Source: Flavivirga sp. 57AJ16
GTDB lineage: Bacteria > Bacteroidota > Bacteroidia > Flavobacteriales > Flavobacteriaceae
Length of the DNA: 64,000 nucleotides
NCBI RefSeq assembly: GCF_028736925.1
Contig: NZ_JAQZAT010000001.1
Span: 62,001 to 126,000 of the forward strand
Direction: 5' to 3'
Made by a program: the position numbers and the translations under genes
The notes under the pieces: generated by a model
Told to the model about the DNA's origin: nothing
The model's database searches: none
The model's input: only the letters and a program-made list of their open reading frames with translations
In this document: positions 26,169 to 35,387 of the stretch, piece after piece
Numbering within the stretch: position 1 is the stretch's first letter
How the letters are laid out: the number at the start of each line of letters is the position of its first letter

Positions 26169-26891
26169 TTAAGATTGGGACTTCAATTTGTGTAAATACA
26201 TTTGAATCACATTCTCGACCCCCAAATACAAGCTTTCAGCTATTAAAGCATGTCCTATGGAAACTTCTAATAAATCAGGAATATTTTTGTTAAAAAATTC
26301 AATATTATCTAACGACAAATCGTGTCCCGCATTCACGCCCAAATCTAAACTATTTGCCAACACGGCACTATTTACATAAGGTTTTATAGCATCTTCATTC
26401 CCTAAACTGTATTGATGCGCAAAAGCTTCTGTATATAATTCAATTCTATCTGTTCCCGTAGCTTTAGCGCCTTCAATCTGTTCTAGAACAGGGTCTACAA
26501 AAATAGAAGTTCTTATCCCGTTTTGCCGAAACTCTTTAATGACATCCACTAAAAAATCTTTATGCTTAATAGTATCCCAACCGGCATTACTGGTAATAGC
26601 ATCGACAGCATCCGGCACCAATGTCACCTGGGTTGGTTTTACATTTAAGACTAGTTCCACAAAAGAATCTACTGGATTCCCTTCAATATTATACTCTGTA
26701 TAAACTTCTGTTTTTAAATCGCGTGCATCTTGATAACGTATATGGCGTTCATCCGGCCTAGGATGTATCGTGACGCCTTCGGCACCAAAACGTTGCACAT
26801 CTTTGGCAAACTGAACCACATTTGGCACATCACCACCTCTGGAATTCCTTAAAGTAGCAATCTTATTAATATTTACACTTAATTTTGTCAT
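26169..26891 (-). CDS. pdxJ: Pyridoxine 5'-phosphate synthase PdxJ
   Basis: PdxJ condenses 1-deoxyxylulose 5-phosphate with aminoacetone phosphate to form pyridoxine 5'-phosphate. The 240-residue TIM barrel begins LSVNINKIATLRNSRGGDVP and contains AEGVTIHPRPDERHI, TLVPD, GIRTSIFVDP, TGTDRIELYTE, LGVNAGHDL and VSIGHALIAESL, the standard catalytic set. A -7-like TATTTTTG lies near 26980 on the minus strand but lacks a clear -33. It is divergent from the CBS gene. Confidence 0.96.
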   Translation of the reverse strand: MTKLSVNINKIATLRNSRGGDVPNVVQFAKDVQRFGAEGVTIHPRPDERHIRYQDARDLKTEVYTEYNIEGNPVDSFVELVLNVKPTQVTLVPDAVDAITSNAGWDTIKHKDFLVDVIKEFRQNGIRTSIFVDPVLEQIEGAKATGTDRIELYTEAFAHQYSLGNEDAIKPYVNSAVLANSLDLGVNAGHDLSLDNIEFFNKNIPDLLEVSIGHALIAESLYLGVENVIQMYLHKLKSQS

Positions 26892-27048
26892 GTATGAATT
26901 TTAAAAATAGAAATCATTTAAATTTTCTGATTGAACCTCTAATTTTCGCTTTAGAGCAGAAAGTTTAAATGTGATCTGCAAAAATACAAAGTAGAACAGG
27001 CTTATATACTATTTTTTTAATTAATTTGCATACTCATAAAGCTGAACA

Positions 27049-27708
27049 ATGAAACTTTCAGAATACCTTATAAATGACGTAAAACCATTAAGTAGCACTA
27101 GTAAAATAAAGGAATTACAATTGCTATTCAATCAATCAACCTATTCTCACATTCCTATAAAAGATGAGAATGGCATTTTTTTAGGCTCTTTTTTCGAAAC
27201 GGATGCGCATTGCTTTGAAAGCGATAAACTTATCAGTGACTATCTTTATTCCATCGAGGATTTTTTCGTAAAAGATAGTACGCTTTGGTTAGATGTGTTG
27301 GAAGCTTTTGCTCAAAATTCGACTAATATCATGCCTGTTTTAGATAAAAACAACAATTATTTAGGTTATTATGAACTTAATGATATTATTAGCCTTTTTA
27401 ATGAATCGCCATTCTTTTTTGAAGCTGGAGGTGTTTTAGTTGTCGAAAAAGGAATTAACGATTACTCATTTAGTGAGATAAGCCAGATAGTAGAATCCAA
27501 CAACGGTAAACTTTTAGGCGCTTTTGTTTCAAAAATAAAAAATGACGTTGTGCAGGTCACCATTAAAATAGGTAGCACTGGGCTTAATGAAATCATTCAA
27601 ACTTTTCGTAGATATAGCTATAATATTGTATCAGGTCATGAAGAGGACAGCTATATTGAGAGTCTTAAAGACCGATCGGATTATTTGAATAAATACTTGA
27701 ACATGTAA
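27049..27708 (+). CDS. CBS-domain protein with C-terminal ACT-like domain
   Basis: This 219-residue soluble protein has two CBS motifs: residues 1-70 (SEYLINDVKPLS, TYSHIPIKDENGIFLG) and 75-125 (DSTLWLDVLEAFAQNSTNIM, PVLDKNNNYLGYYEL). Residues 135-215 look like an ACT-type regulatory fold (VLVVEKGINDYSFSEISQIV). It is the usual neighbour directly before nadK in Flavobacteriaceae, and adenine-nucleotide sensing is the family expectation. The gap to nadK is 83 bp. Confidence 0.85.
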   Translation: MKLSEYLINDVKPLSSTSKIKELQLLFNQSTYSHIPIKDENGIFLGSFFETDAHCFESDKLISDYLYSIEDFFVKDSTLWLDVLEAFAQNSTNIMPVLDKNNNYLGYYELNDIISLFNESPFFFEAGGVLVVEKGINDYSFSEISQIVESNNGKLLGAFVSKIKNDVVQVTIKIGSTGLNEIIQTFRRYSYNIVSGHEEDSYIESLKDRSDYLNKYLNM

Positions 27709-27791
27709 AGAATGAACTTTCCCTATGATCATTTCATAAATAAAATGGTTACAGGTTACGTGCGACCAACAAAAACGATAAAAACTAATAC

Positions 27792-28676
27792 ATGAAAGTT
27801 GCTATTTTTGGACGATTCTACAATAAAACCACAACTACTTCTGTAGAAAGGCTGTTTAATTATTTATTAAAAAAAGATATTGACGCTTATATTGAAACAG
27901 AGTTTTTTAACATTATACTTAATGAATCCCCTAATATAAAAGACTTTGCTTCATTTAAGACATTCGACACATTAGACAAAACCTTTGATTTCCTTGTTAG
28001 TGTTGGAGGTGATGGCACTATTTTAAGAGCTATTACTTTTGTAAAAGATATTGACATCCCTATAATAGGCATCAATACGGGCCGTTTAGGTTTTTTGGCA
28101 ACTATACAAGTAGACGCTATTGAGCATGCTATACAGAACATTATTGACGGACATTATAAAATATCGGAACGCAGTTTGCTTTCAATAGAAACCGTTCCGG
28201 AAAACGAACATATAACAGCACTTAACTTTGCCCTAAACGAAATAGCTGTAAGTAGAAAAAACACCACTTCCATGATTACTGTTGAAACGCATTTAGATGG
28301 TGAATATCTTACCTCTTATTGGAGTGATGGCTTAATAATTTCTACACCGACTGGCTCAACGGGCTACTCATTAAGTTGTGGCGGCCCTGTAATTACACCT
28401 GGTACCAATAGTTTTGTTATAACACCTATAGCACCTCATAATTTAAGTGCCCGCCCGCTAATAATTCCCGATTCAACAGAAATACAACTAAAGGTTGATG
28501 GACGGGAAGAAAACCATTTGGTCTCTTTAGACTCTAGAATCGCAACATTAGATAATGGTACCATCATCAAAATCAAAAAAGCAGACTTTAAAATTAAAAT
28601 GATCGACCTTTTAGATGAAAGCTTTTTAGATACGCTCAGAAAAAAACTTCTTTGGGGGGAAGATAAGCGCAATTAA
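27792..28676 (+). CDS. nadK: NAD kinase
   Basis: NadK phosphorylates NAD to NADP. The 294-residue protein has the GGDGT motif at residues 72-76, the NTGRLGFLA segment and the conserved SDGLIISTPTGSTGYSLSCG loop with PHNLSARPLIIPD. Length is normal. In relatives it is followed closely by DUF6089 - uppS - bamA, but here 790 bp of repeat-rich DNA intervenes. Confidence 0.96.
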   Translation: MKVAIFGRFYNKTTTTSVERLFNYLLKKDIDAYIETEFFNIILNESPNIKDFASFKTFDTLDKTFDFLVSVGGDGTILRAITFVKDIDIPIIGINTGRLGFLATIQVDAIEHAIQNIIDGHYKISERSLLSIETVPENEHITALNFALNEIAVSRKNTTSMITVETHLDGEYLTSYWSDGLIISTPTGSTGYSLSCGGPVITPGTNSFVITPIAPHNLSARPLIIPDSTEIQLKVDGREENHLVSLDSRIATLDNGTIIKIKKADFKIKMIDLLDESFLDTLRKKLLWGEDKRN

Positions 28677-28952
28677 ACTTGCCTATGCATTGACACTTTG
28701 TGTTATGAAGCTTCCGGATCCAATAAAAACAGGGGCTTCTTAATTTTATACCAAATGAATTTTAAAATGACTGGTAATAAATTTGATTTATATTTTCTTT
28801 AGATGTGATAAAAAACATATGCATAGCCTAATTATGGTTATGTTTTTTATTGAAATTTAATGGTAATCGAAGATTCTTGAACTCCTTTTATAAAAATAAA
28901 GATAGTGAGCTAAACGGATTTAACCCGTTATTTTGAAGTTTATTTGGTATTT

Positions 28953-29115
28953 ATACCAATTATGAATTAAAATGAGCTACTGAAAACGACATTGCTTATT
29001 TGTTTTAGCCAGCTGCGTGTTATTTGCATAGCCTAAGCTATGGAAATGAGGAGTAAAGTGATAAAACGAATTAATGAATGTGTTTGAATTGCGTATTTTA
29101 ATTCTTAATTGGTAT
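28953..29115. repeat. 163-bp MITE-like element with 21-bp terminal inverted repeats
   Basis: ATACCAATTATGAATTAAAAT (28953-28973) and the complement of ATACCAATTAAGAATTAAAA plus T (29095-29115) agree at 20 of 21 positions. The interior has a CATAGCCTAAGCTATG hairpin and no coding capacity. The outer bases match the ends of the element at 13134-13957. No transposase gene is present in the window. Confidence 0.7.
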
Positions 29116-29416
29116 TAGTATAGCACGGCGTGGCCTGTTCCCGAGAAATCGGGAAATTAAAAAACGTAGCGCAGTGCCAGTTTTTGCAGCACCTAAAAGA
29201 TCGAGGGTCGAGCCATCCAGTAGGCAGGGGATCTCCAATGCATAAGCGGGTTAGACAATAATTCATAAGAAATACTGTTTTACACTAATACAATTTAGCT
29301 CAATTTATTTTTTGCTTAGTTAATGAATATAATATAAGTTTTGTATTGATTATTTATATTTTTTGAAGTGATATAGGCAAAAAGAAACGAATTATATGTA
29401 GTGTTTTATAGTTTAA

Positions 29417-29449
29417 TTGGTATTGAGCTAATCTTATTTATTATATTTG
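29417..29449 (+). promoter_or_regulatory. Promoter of the DUF6089 - uppS - bamA operon
   Basis: TTG (29417-29419), 22 nt, then TATATTTG (29442-29449), an exact TAnnTTTG, precede the ATG by 17 nt. The -33 TTG is part of an AATTGGTAT repeat end, so a repeat may have supplied half of the promoter. Confidence 0.5.
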
Positions 29450-29466
29450 CAAACTTTTGAATATTT

Positions 29467-30156
29467 ATGAGGCATTTAACCGTATTAATATTAAGTATTT
29501 TAAGCATTCATTTTAGTTTCTCTCAAATTAACGAAATAGGTATTTTTGCAGGAGGAAGTAATTTTATTGGAGATGTAGGTGCTACCGACTATATTTCACC
29601 AAATCAATTAGCCATTGGGGGCATTTATAAATGGAATAGAAGTAAGAGGCATTCTTATAGAGCATCTGTCATTTTTAGTGAACTAAAAGCTATGGACTCA
29701 AAATCTGACGACCCAAGGCGTATTCAAAGAGATTATGATTTTTCAAGTAACATTATGGAAATTTCATTGGGAATAGAATTTACGTTTCTAGATTTCGATT
29801 TACATTCTGGACAAAAAGTAGCTACACCCTACCTATATACAGGCATAAGTGCAGCTAAACATGACGATCATTATTTTTTAAATGGTGTACAAACTCCCGA
29901 AAATACCTCAAGTTGGGCATATGGTATTCCTATGGCACTAGGCTTTAAAGCTTCTTTTATGGACCATATTATTCTAGGTATAGAAGTTGGTGCCCGCTAT
30001 ACATTTTCTGATGCACTTGACGGAAGTCTTCCAAATAATCAATCTAACCAACAACATAGATTCGGGAATATAAATAATAACGACTGGTATATGTTTTCGG
30101 GGATAACCTTAACATATACATTTGGAGAAAACCCCTGTTACTGCCCAGGCAATTAA
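29467..30156 (+). CDS. DUF6089 outer-membrane beta-barrel protein
   Basis: This 229-residue protein has a signal peptide (LILSILSIHFSFSQ), then IGIFAGGSNFIGDVGAT, an eight-strand-like small barrel pattern and a C-terminal aromatic strand GITLTYTFGENPCYCPGN. It is a standard flavobacterial neighbour of uppS and bamA, with no assigned function. It ends 1 bp before the start of uppS, so translation is probably coupled. Confidence 0.85.
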   Translation: MRHLTVLILSILSIHFSFSQINEIGIFAGGSNFIGDVGATDYISPNQLAIGGIYKWNRSKRHSYRASVIFSELKAMDSKSDDPRRIQRDYDFSSNIMEISLGIEFTFLDFDLHSGQKVATPYLYTGISAAKHDDHYFLNGVQTPENTSSWAYGIPMALGFKASFMDHIILGIEVGARYTFSDALDGSLPNNQSNQQHRFGNINNNDWYMFSGITLTYTFGENPCYCPGN

Positions 30157-30157
30157 A

Positions 30158-30898
30158 ATGAATTTAAAAGAAAGTATAGAAACCAAAAGACTACCAAAGC
30201 ACATTGCCATTATAATGGACGGCAACGGACGTTGGGCAAAACAACAAGGTATGATGCGTGCTTTCGGTCATGAAAATGGCACAAAATCTGTGAGGAGAAC
30301 TGTTGAGGCCTGTGCAGAACTTGGCATTGAAAACTTGACTCTTTACGCTTTTTCTACCGAAAATTGGAACCGACCAAAATTAGAAGTACAAACCCTCATG
30401 AAGCTTTTAGTGTCCTCTTTAAAAAAAGAAATAAAAACGCTTCAAGACAATGATATAAGGCTTATGGCCATAGGGAATTTGAATACACTTCCTAAAAAAG
30501 TTTACAAGGAGCTTCACGATGTTATTGACCATACAAAGGACAATAAAAGAATGACTTTAACCCTTGCTCTAAGCTATGGTTCTAGAGAAGAAATACAAAA
30601 CACTGTTAAAGAAATTAGTATTAAAGTTAAAAATAATATAATTTCGCCCGAAAAAATTGATGAATCGATTATAAATGAGCATCTTTACACGCATAATTTG
30701 CCAGATGTGGATTTACTAATTAGAACAAGTGGGGAGCAGCGTATAAGCAATTTTTTGCTTTGGCAAATAGCATATGCAGAGTTATATTTTACAAATGTAT
30801 TGTGGCCAGATTTTACAAAACAGCATTTGTATGAAGCTATTATTGAATATCAAAAAAGAGAACGACGATTTGGGAAAACAAGTGAACAACTTAGCTAA
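30158..30898 (+). CDS. uppS: Isoprenyl (undecaprenyl diphosphate) synthase
   Basis: UppS extends farnesyl diphosphate with isopentenyl units to make the C55 carrier for peptidoglycan and other glycans. The 246-residue protein has the catalytic Asp21 in IAIIMDGNGRWAKQQG, then YAFSTENWNRP, LALSYGSREEI and the C-terminal LLIRTSGEQRISNFLLWQIA and YAELYF motifs. The ATG at 30158 is preferred to an upstream frame overlapping DUF6089. Its end overlaps the bamA start by 17 bp. Confidence 0.96.
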   Translation: MNLKESIETKRLPKHIAIIMDGNGRWAKQQGMMRAFGHENGTKSVRRTVEACAELGIENLTLYAFSTENWNRPKLEVQTLMKLLVSSLKKEIKTLQDNDIRLMAIGNLNTLPKKVYKELHDVIDHTKDNKRMTLTLALSYGSREEIQNTVKEISIKVKNNIISPEKIDESIINEHLYTHNLPDVDLLIRTSGEQRISNFLLWQIAYAELYFTNVLWPDFTKQHLYEAIIEYQKRERRFGKTSEQLS

Positions 30899-33482
30899 TA
30901 CTTCATTTTTAGCAGCACATACAAAGCACTTCATAGTACTATTACTTTTTGTAAGCAGCTTTAATATTCAAGGACAGGAATTACATTATCAAAATGGTAA
31001 AAAGTATACTTTAGGAGATATTACTGTTTCTGGAAACAGCTCATTTAGCGAACAAACAATAGTCACTTATTCTGGCTTAAGAAAAGGAAAGGAAATAACC
31101 ATTCCCGGTGAAGATATTAGTACAGCTATTAAAAAACTTTGGAACTCAAAGCTATTTAGTGACATTGAAGTTTATGTTACTAAAATAGAAAAGGACACTG
31201 CTTTTTTAGAAATAAGACTATCCGATTTACCACAACTTAACGAGTTAAAAATAAACGGTGTAAAAAAGTCTAAAAAGGAAAAAATAATTGAAGAAAACAA
31301 ATTAAAAAAAGGCACCAAAGTAACTGAAAACCTTATAACTACTACTAAAAACTTTTTGACTAACAAATATAAAAAAGAAGGTTATTTAAACTCCAAGGTA
31401 TATATCAATACCGTAGATGTAAAAGACTCTATTCAAACGGCACGCGTTAATATGGTACTTAACATTGATAAAGGCGAAAAAGTTAAAATTAAAGACATTG
31501 TTTTTAATGGCAATACTGTTTTAAGTGATAAAAAGCTTAGAAAAAGTATGAAAAGCACTAAAAAAATAAATCGTTTAAGAATCTTTAAACGTTCTAAATT
31601 CATCGATTCTGCTTATCAGGCAGATTTATCGAGTGTCATAGAAAAGTATAAAGAAAATGGCTATAGAGATGCTCGAATCTTATCTGATAGTTTGATAATT
31701 AATGATGACAAAACCATATCTCTCCAAATAGATATAAATGAAGGGGAGTTATACACTTTTGGGGATATTACCTTTATTGGTAATACTGTTTATAGTAACG
31801 AATATTTATCCAGAATACTTCGCATTAAAAAAGGAGACACATATAATGGCGTACTACTACAAGAACGCATTGCGGACAATTCTAAACCTGATGCTTTCGA
31901 TATCACGAATGAGTACCAAAACCATGGGTATTTGTTTTCTACCATAAACCCTGTTGAGGTGAGTGCCGATAATAATGTTATTGATATGGAAATAAGGATT
32001 ATTGAAGGAAAGCCGGCTTATTTCAATAGTGTCACAGTTGTAGGAAACGACAAAACAAACGACCATGTTATTTATCGTGAAATTAGAACGCGTCCTGGCC
32101 AATTATATAGAAAAGCCAATGTAGTACGTACCGTTAGGGAATTAGGTCAATTAGGTTTTTTCGATGCTCAAGAAATCTCACCAAACTTTAATAATCCAAA
32201 CCCTAACGAGGGTACCATAGACATGGAATATTCTGTTAAAGAAACAGGCTCTAGTCAAATTGAATTACAAGGTGGTTATGGAGGAGGTGGCTTTATAGGC
32301 ACACTTGGATTATCTTTTAATAACTTTTCAATAAAAGATATCTTTAAAAAAGATGCTTATAAACCAATACCAATGGGCGATGGGCAAAAACTAGCTTTAC
32401 GTTTACAAGCAAGTCGTTTTTATCAAACCTATAGTTTCTCATTTTCTGAGCCGTGGTTAGGTGGAAAAAGACCTGTTCAGTTTTCATCATCACTATCACA
32501 TACTAAGCAGTTTTTGTATAATCCACAAACGAGAAACGCAGATAAAAGCAGAAGTTTTAACATCACTGGAATTACATTTGGTTTAGCCAAACGCTTAACT
32601 GTTCCAGATGATTTTTTCACCTTATCGCAAGCCATTAGTTACCAACGTTATGATTTGAACAATTACAATACAGGCTTATTTACTTTTGGTGATGGTTACT
32701 CAAACAATTTATCATATACAATTGGTCTAAGTAGAAATAATACGAGTGTAGACCCTATTTATCCAACAGCAGGATCAAATTTTGGTATAACCGCTAAATT
32801 ATCGATTCCTTACTCCTTATTCAATGGCGTAGATTATGAAGCGCTTAAAGATGAGCGGGACGCTAACCTTTCTAAAAGGGACGACATTAATAACAGCACT
32901 GCAGAAAGAGAAAATGCTCAAACAAGAATTGCAGAAATAGACCAAGAACGTTACAAGTGGTTGGAGTTTTACAAAGTAAGCTTTAAAGGTGATTGGTATA
33001 CTCAAATCGTAAAAGACTTAGTTTTAAAACCAAGCGTCGAATTTGGTCTTTTAGGAGCTTACAATAATGCTAGGGGCGTTATTCCTTTTGAACGTTTCTT
33101 TGTTGGTGGTGATGGATTAGGAAACTATAGTTTGGACGGCAGAGAATCTATCCAATTGCGTGGCTACCCAAATCAATCATTATCAGACCAAGATGGTGGG
33201 ACCATCTATAATAAATTTTCTTTAGAGCTTCGCTACCCTATAACATTAAAAGCTTCTGCAAAAATTTATGCTTTAGGTTTTTTAGAAGGGGGCGCATCTT
33301 ATAATAGTTTTAGGGATTACAATCCATTTAATATTAATCGGTCTGCGGGCTTAGGTATCCGTATTTTTATGCCAGCATTTGGATTATTAGGAATAGATTT
33401 TGGTCATGGGTTTGATGCTTTACCTGGAGAGACAGTGAAACATGGATGGGAAACTCACTTTATTATTGGACAGCAGTTTTAG
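30882..33482 (+). CDS. bamA: Outer-membrane protein assembly factor BamA
   Basis: BamA folds and inserts outer-membrane barrels. From the GTG at 30882 it has 866 residues: a signal peptide (MNNLANTSFLAAHTKHFIVL, then SFNIQGQ), five POTRA domains (about 30-440; for example YTLGDITVSGNSSFSEQTIV, VKIKDIVFNGNTVLSD, YTFGDITFIGNTVYS, YFNSVTVVGNDKTND) and a C-terminal barrel. Loop 6 carries the (V/I)RG(Y/F) motif as QLRGYPNQ. It ends with an aromatic residue (IIGQQF). The GTG overlaps uppS by 17 bp; a longer frame beginning inside uppS is rejected. The operon continues to the Skp-like genes. Confidence 0.96.
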   Translation: MNNLANTSFLAAHTKHFIVLLLFVSSFNIQGQELHYQNGKKYTLGDITVSGNSSFSEQTIVTYSGLRKGKEITIPGEDISTAIKKLWNSKLFSDIEVYVTKIEKDTAFLEIRLSDLPQLNELKINGVKKSKKEKIIEENKLKKGTKVTENLITTTKNFLTNKYKKEGYLNSKVYINTVDVKDSIQTARVNMVLNIDKGEKVKIKDIVFNGNTVLSDKKLRKSMKSTKKINRLRIFKRSKFIDSAYQADLSSVIEKYKENGYRDARILSDSLIINDDKTISLQIDINEGELYTFGDITFIGNTVYSNEYLSRILRIKKGDTYNGVLLQERIADNSKPDAFDITNEYQNHGYLFSTINPVEVSADNNVIDMEIRIIEGKPAYFNSVTVVGNDKTNDHVIYREIRTRPGQLYRKANVVRTVRELGQLGFFDAQEISPNFNNPNPNEGTIDMEYSVKETGSSQIELQGGYGGGGFIGTLGLSFNNFSIKDIFKKDAYKPIPMGDGQKLALRLQASRFYQTYSFSFSEPWLGGKRPVQFSSSLSHTKQFLYNPQTRNADKSRSFNITGITFGLAKRLTVPDDFFTLSQAISYQRYDLNNYNTGLFTFGDGYSNNLSYTIGLSRNNTSVDPIYPTAGSNFGITAKLSIPYSLFNGVDYEALKDERDANLSKRDDINNSTAERENAQTRIAEIDQERYKWLEFYKVSFKGDWYTQIVKDLVLKPSVEFGLLGAYNNARGVIPFERFFVGGDGLGNYSLDGRESIQLRGYPNQSLSDQDGGTIYNKFSLELRYPITLKASAKIYALGFLEGGASYNSFRDYNPFNINRSAGLGIRIFMPAFGLLGIDFGHGFDALPGETVKHGWETHFIIGQQF

Positions 33483-33569
33483 CATGAAATTTATTTTGGC
33501 ACGATATTTTCTAATAACACTATTATAATGTTTTGCATGAGAATTAAAATTTTTAAGATTAAAATTCGT

Positions 33570-33577
33570 TAATTTTG
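33570..33577 (+). promoter_or_regulatory. Candidate -7 element before the first OmpH/Skp gene
   Basis: TAATTTTG fits TAnnTTTG exactly 84 nt before the ATG. The -33 box is not obvious. It may give the chaperone genes extra transcription independent of bamA. Confidence 0.3.
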
Positions 33578-33661
33578 AAAATACGGTTCGAAAAAGGCAG
33601 AAACAAAAAACTCATTTGTCGTTTTAGAATTTATAAGTCAATAAATTAAAATATATTACAG

Positions 33662-34651
33662 ATGAAAAATAAAGTTCTTTTTTTACTGACATTAGTTTTT
33701 ATGATAAGCTTATCTATGCACGCACAACGAGGTGTAAGGATTGCTTATATAGATACTGAATATATTTTAGAGAATGTTCCGGAATACCAAGAGGCTACTG
33801 CTCAATTAAATCAAAAAGCAGATAAATGGAAAAATGAAATTAGTGCTAAACTGGGAAGTATTGAACAAAAACGAAAAGATCTAAGCAACGAAAAAGCACT
33901 TTTAACAAAAGAGCTTATTGATGAAAGGGAAGAGGATATCGCTTTTGAAGAAAAAGAAATTCTTGATTATCAGCAAAAACGTTTTGGGCCAAATGGCGAT
34001 TTGTTTATTCAAAAAAAACAATTGATGCAGCCCATTCAAGATCAAATTTTTGCAGCAGTTCAAGATATGGCTGCAGGCAGAAAATATGATTTTATTTTTG
34101 ATAAATCGTCCGATGCTGTTATGTTGTTCTCAGCAAAGCGATTCGATTTAAGTGACCAAATACTAAGAAGTATAACAAGGTCCTCAAAACGCAAGCAAGC
34201 ACAATCTAAAGCAGAACGCAAAGCTGCCAAAGAAGAGGAATTAGTTCCGGAAATTAATTACGAATTAGAAGAACGCCAAAAAGCATTAGACGATAAAAAA
34301 GCAGAACGAGAAAGCGCTATCGAAAAAAGGAGACAAGAAATTTTAGCTGCTCGTGAAGCTAAGAAAAAAGAAGCAGAAGCAAGACGTCAAAAAATATTAG
34401 AAGAGCGGGAAAAAGCAAAACAAGCAAAGCTGGATGCCAGAAATAATAAAACAAAAACAGATGATGACCAAGAAAGCGAAGCTTCAAAACCTGATACTAA
34501 AACAGTAGAGGAAGAAACAAAAACCAAAGCGCAACTGGTTGAAGAGAATAGACAAAAAAAATTAAAAGAAAGAGCCGATAGAAAAAAGGCCTTAGAGGAA
34601 AAAAAGAAACAAATTTTAGAAGATCGTAAAAAAACAAAAGATAGCATTTAA
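33662..34651 (+). CDS. OmpH/Skp-family periplasmic chaperone with extended coiled coil
   Basis: This 329-residue protein has a signal peptide (FMISLSMHAQ) and the Skp core RIAYIDTEYILENVPEYQEA through QILRSITRSSKRK (about residues 25-180). The final 150 residues are almost pure charged helix rich in K, E, A and R (for example RRQKILEEREKAKQAKLDAR), far longer than the roughly 170-residue standard Skp. Skp chaperones hold unfolded barrels for BamA. The tail probably forms long tentacles or a spacer. It is followed after 41 bp by a standard-length Skp. Confidence 0.9.
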   Translation: MKNKVLFLLTLVFMISLSMHAQRGVRIAYIDTEYILENVPEYQEATAQLNQKADKWKNEISAKLGSIEQKRKDLSNEKALLTKELIDEREEDIAFEEKEILDYQQKRFGPNGDLFIQKKQLMQPIQDQIFAAVQDMAAGRKYDFIFDKSSDAVMLFSAKRFDLSDQILRSITRSSKRKQAQSKAERKAAKEEELVPEINYELEERQKALDDKKAERESAIEKRRQEILAAREAKKKEAEARRQKILEEREKAKQAKLDARNNKTKTDDDQESEASKPDTKTVEEETKTKAQLVEENRQKKLKERADRKKALEEKKKQILEDRKKTKDSI

Positions 34652-34692
34652 ACAAAAAACAATTTATAACACATTAATTAATACTATTACAA

Positions 34693-35193
34693 ATGAAACA
34701 ATTTAAAACTCTTTTATTAGCAACTGCATTATGCATTGGAACTATAAGCTTTACACAAGCCCAAAGCAAAGTTGCACATATAAATACTCAAGAATTAATA
34801 TCAGCAATGCCCGAAGCTAAAACAGCCCAAGCCGAGCTTGAAACTTTAGGAAAAACATATCAAACCGATATGCAAGCCATGGCTACAGAGTACCAAAATA
34901 CAGTAAAGCAATTTGATGCTGAGGCCAGTACAAAGACAGATGAAGAGAACCAAAAGAGATATGCCGAGCTTCAAGAAAAACAACAACGTATTCAGCAATT
35001 CCAAGCAGATGCCCGACAAGATCTAGCAAAAAAAGAAGCTGAATTATTTAAACCTATTCAGGAAAAAGCATTTGCAGCAATAAACAAAGTTTCTAAAGCT
35101 CTGGGATATGAGTATGTTTTAGAAAGAACGACGTTAATCGTTGCTGATGGGAAAGATATTTTAGACGATGTTAAAAAAGAATTGGGGATATAA
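34693..35193 (+). CDS. skp: OmpH/Skp-family periplasmic chaperone (standard length)
   Basis: This 166-residue protein has a signal peptide (TALCIGTISFTQAQS), then KVAHINTQELISAMPEAKTA and a helical tentacle region with many K, E and Q, ending in AINKVSKALGYEYVLERTTL. It holds nascent outer-membrane proteins for BamA. It is the last gene of the bamA group and is followed directly by a terminator. Confidence 0.93.
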   Translation: MKQFKTLLLATALCIGTISFTQAQSKVAHINTQELISAMPEAKTAQAELETLGKTYQTDMQAMATEYQNTVKQFDAEASTKTDEENQKRYAELQEKQQRIQQFQADARQDLAKKEAELFKPIQEKAFAAINKVSKALGYEYVLERTTLIVADGKDILDDVKKELGI

Positions 35194-35214
35194 AACCCAC
35201 TATAAAATTTACTT

Positions 35215-35243
35215 AAAGCTGCCTTTTTCAAGGCAGCTTTTTT
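35215..35243 (+). terminator. Terminator after the second OmpH/Skp gene
   Basis: AAAGCTGCCTT (35215-35225) and AAGGCAGCTTT form an 11-bp stem with a 4-nt loop and a T-run. It closes the uppS - bamA - skp - skp transcript. Confidence 0.88.
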
Positions 35244-35387
35244 ATTAGCCAAATTTTCGTGATATCATTTTCACTTTAAAGTGAAAATGCTACTAGAAAG
35301 TATCGGGTGAATTAATTCTACTAAAAAGAAAGGACTAATAAGTTATTCCAATTGAATTATTTATTTTTATGCGAATTATATAATTCT

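Larger units (their letters stand above)
28677..29466. other. Repeat-rich insertion between nadK and DUF6089
   Basis: This gap of about 790 bp has no credible gene. It holds an intact 163-bp palindromic element (28953-29115), a degenerate relative (28748 to about 28866, sharing ATACCAA ends and GCATAGCCTAA), a GC-richer stretch at 29118-29230 with a CCCGAGAAATCGGG hairpin and a CCTGCC-like half-site, and the promoter of the DUF6089 gene at its right edge. Confidence 0.6.

Noticed and set aside
30774-30881. Longer bamA frame starting inside uppS
   Set aside because: The upstream residues are an out-of-frame reading of uppS, and the GTG at 30882 gives a proper signal peptide.
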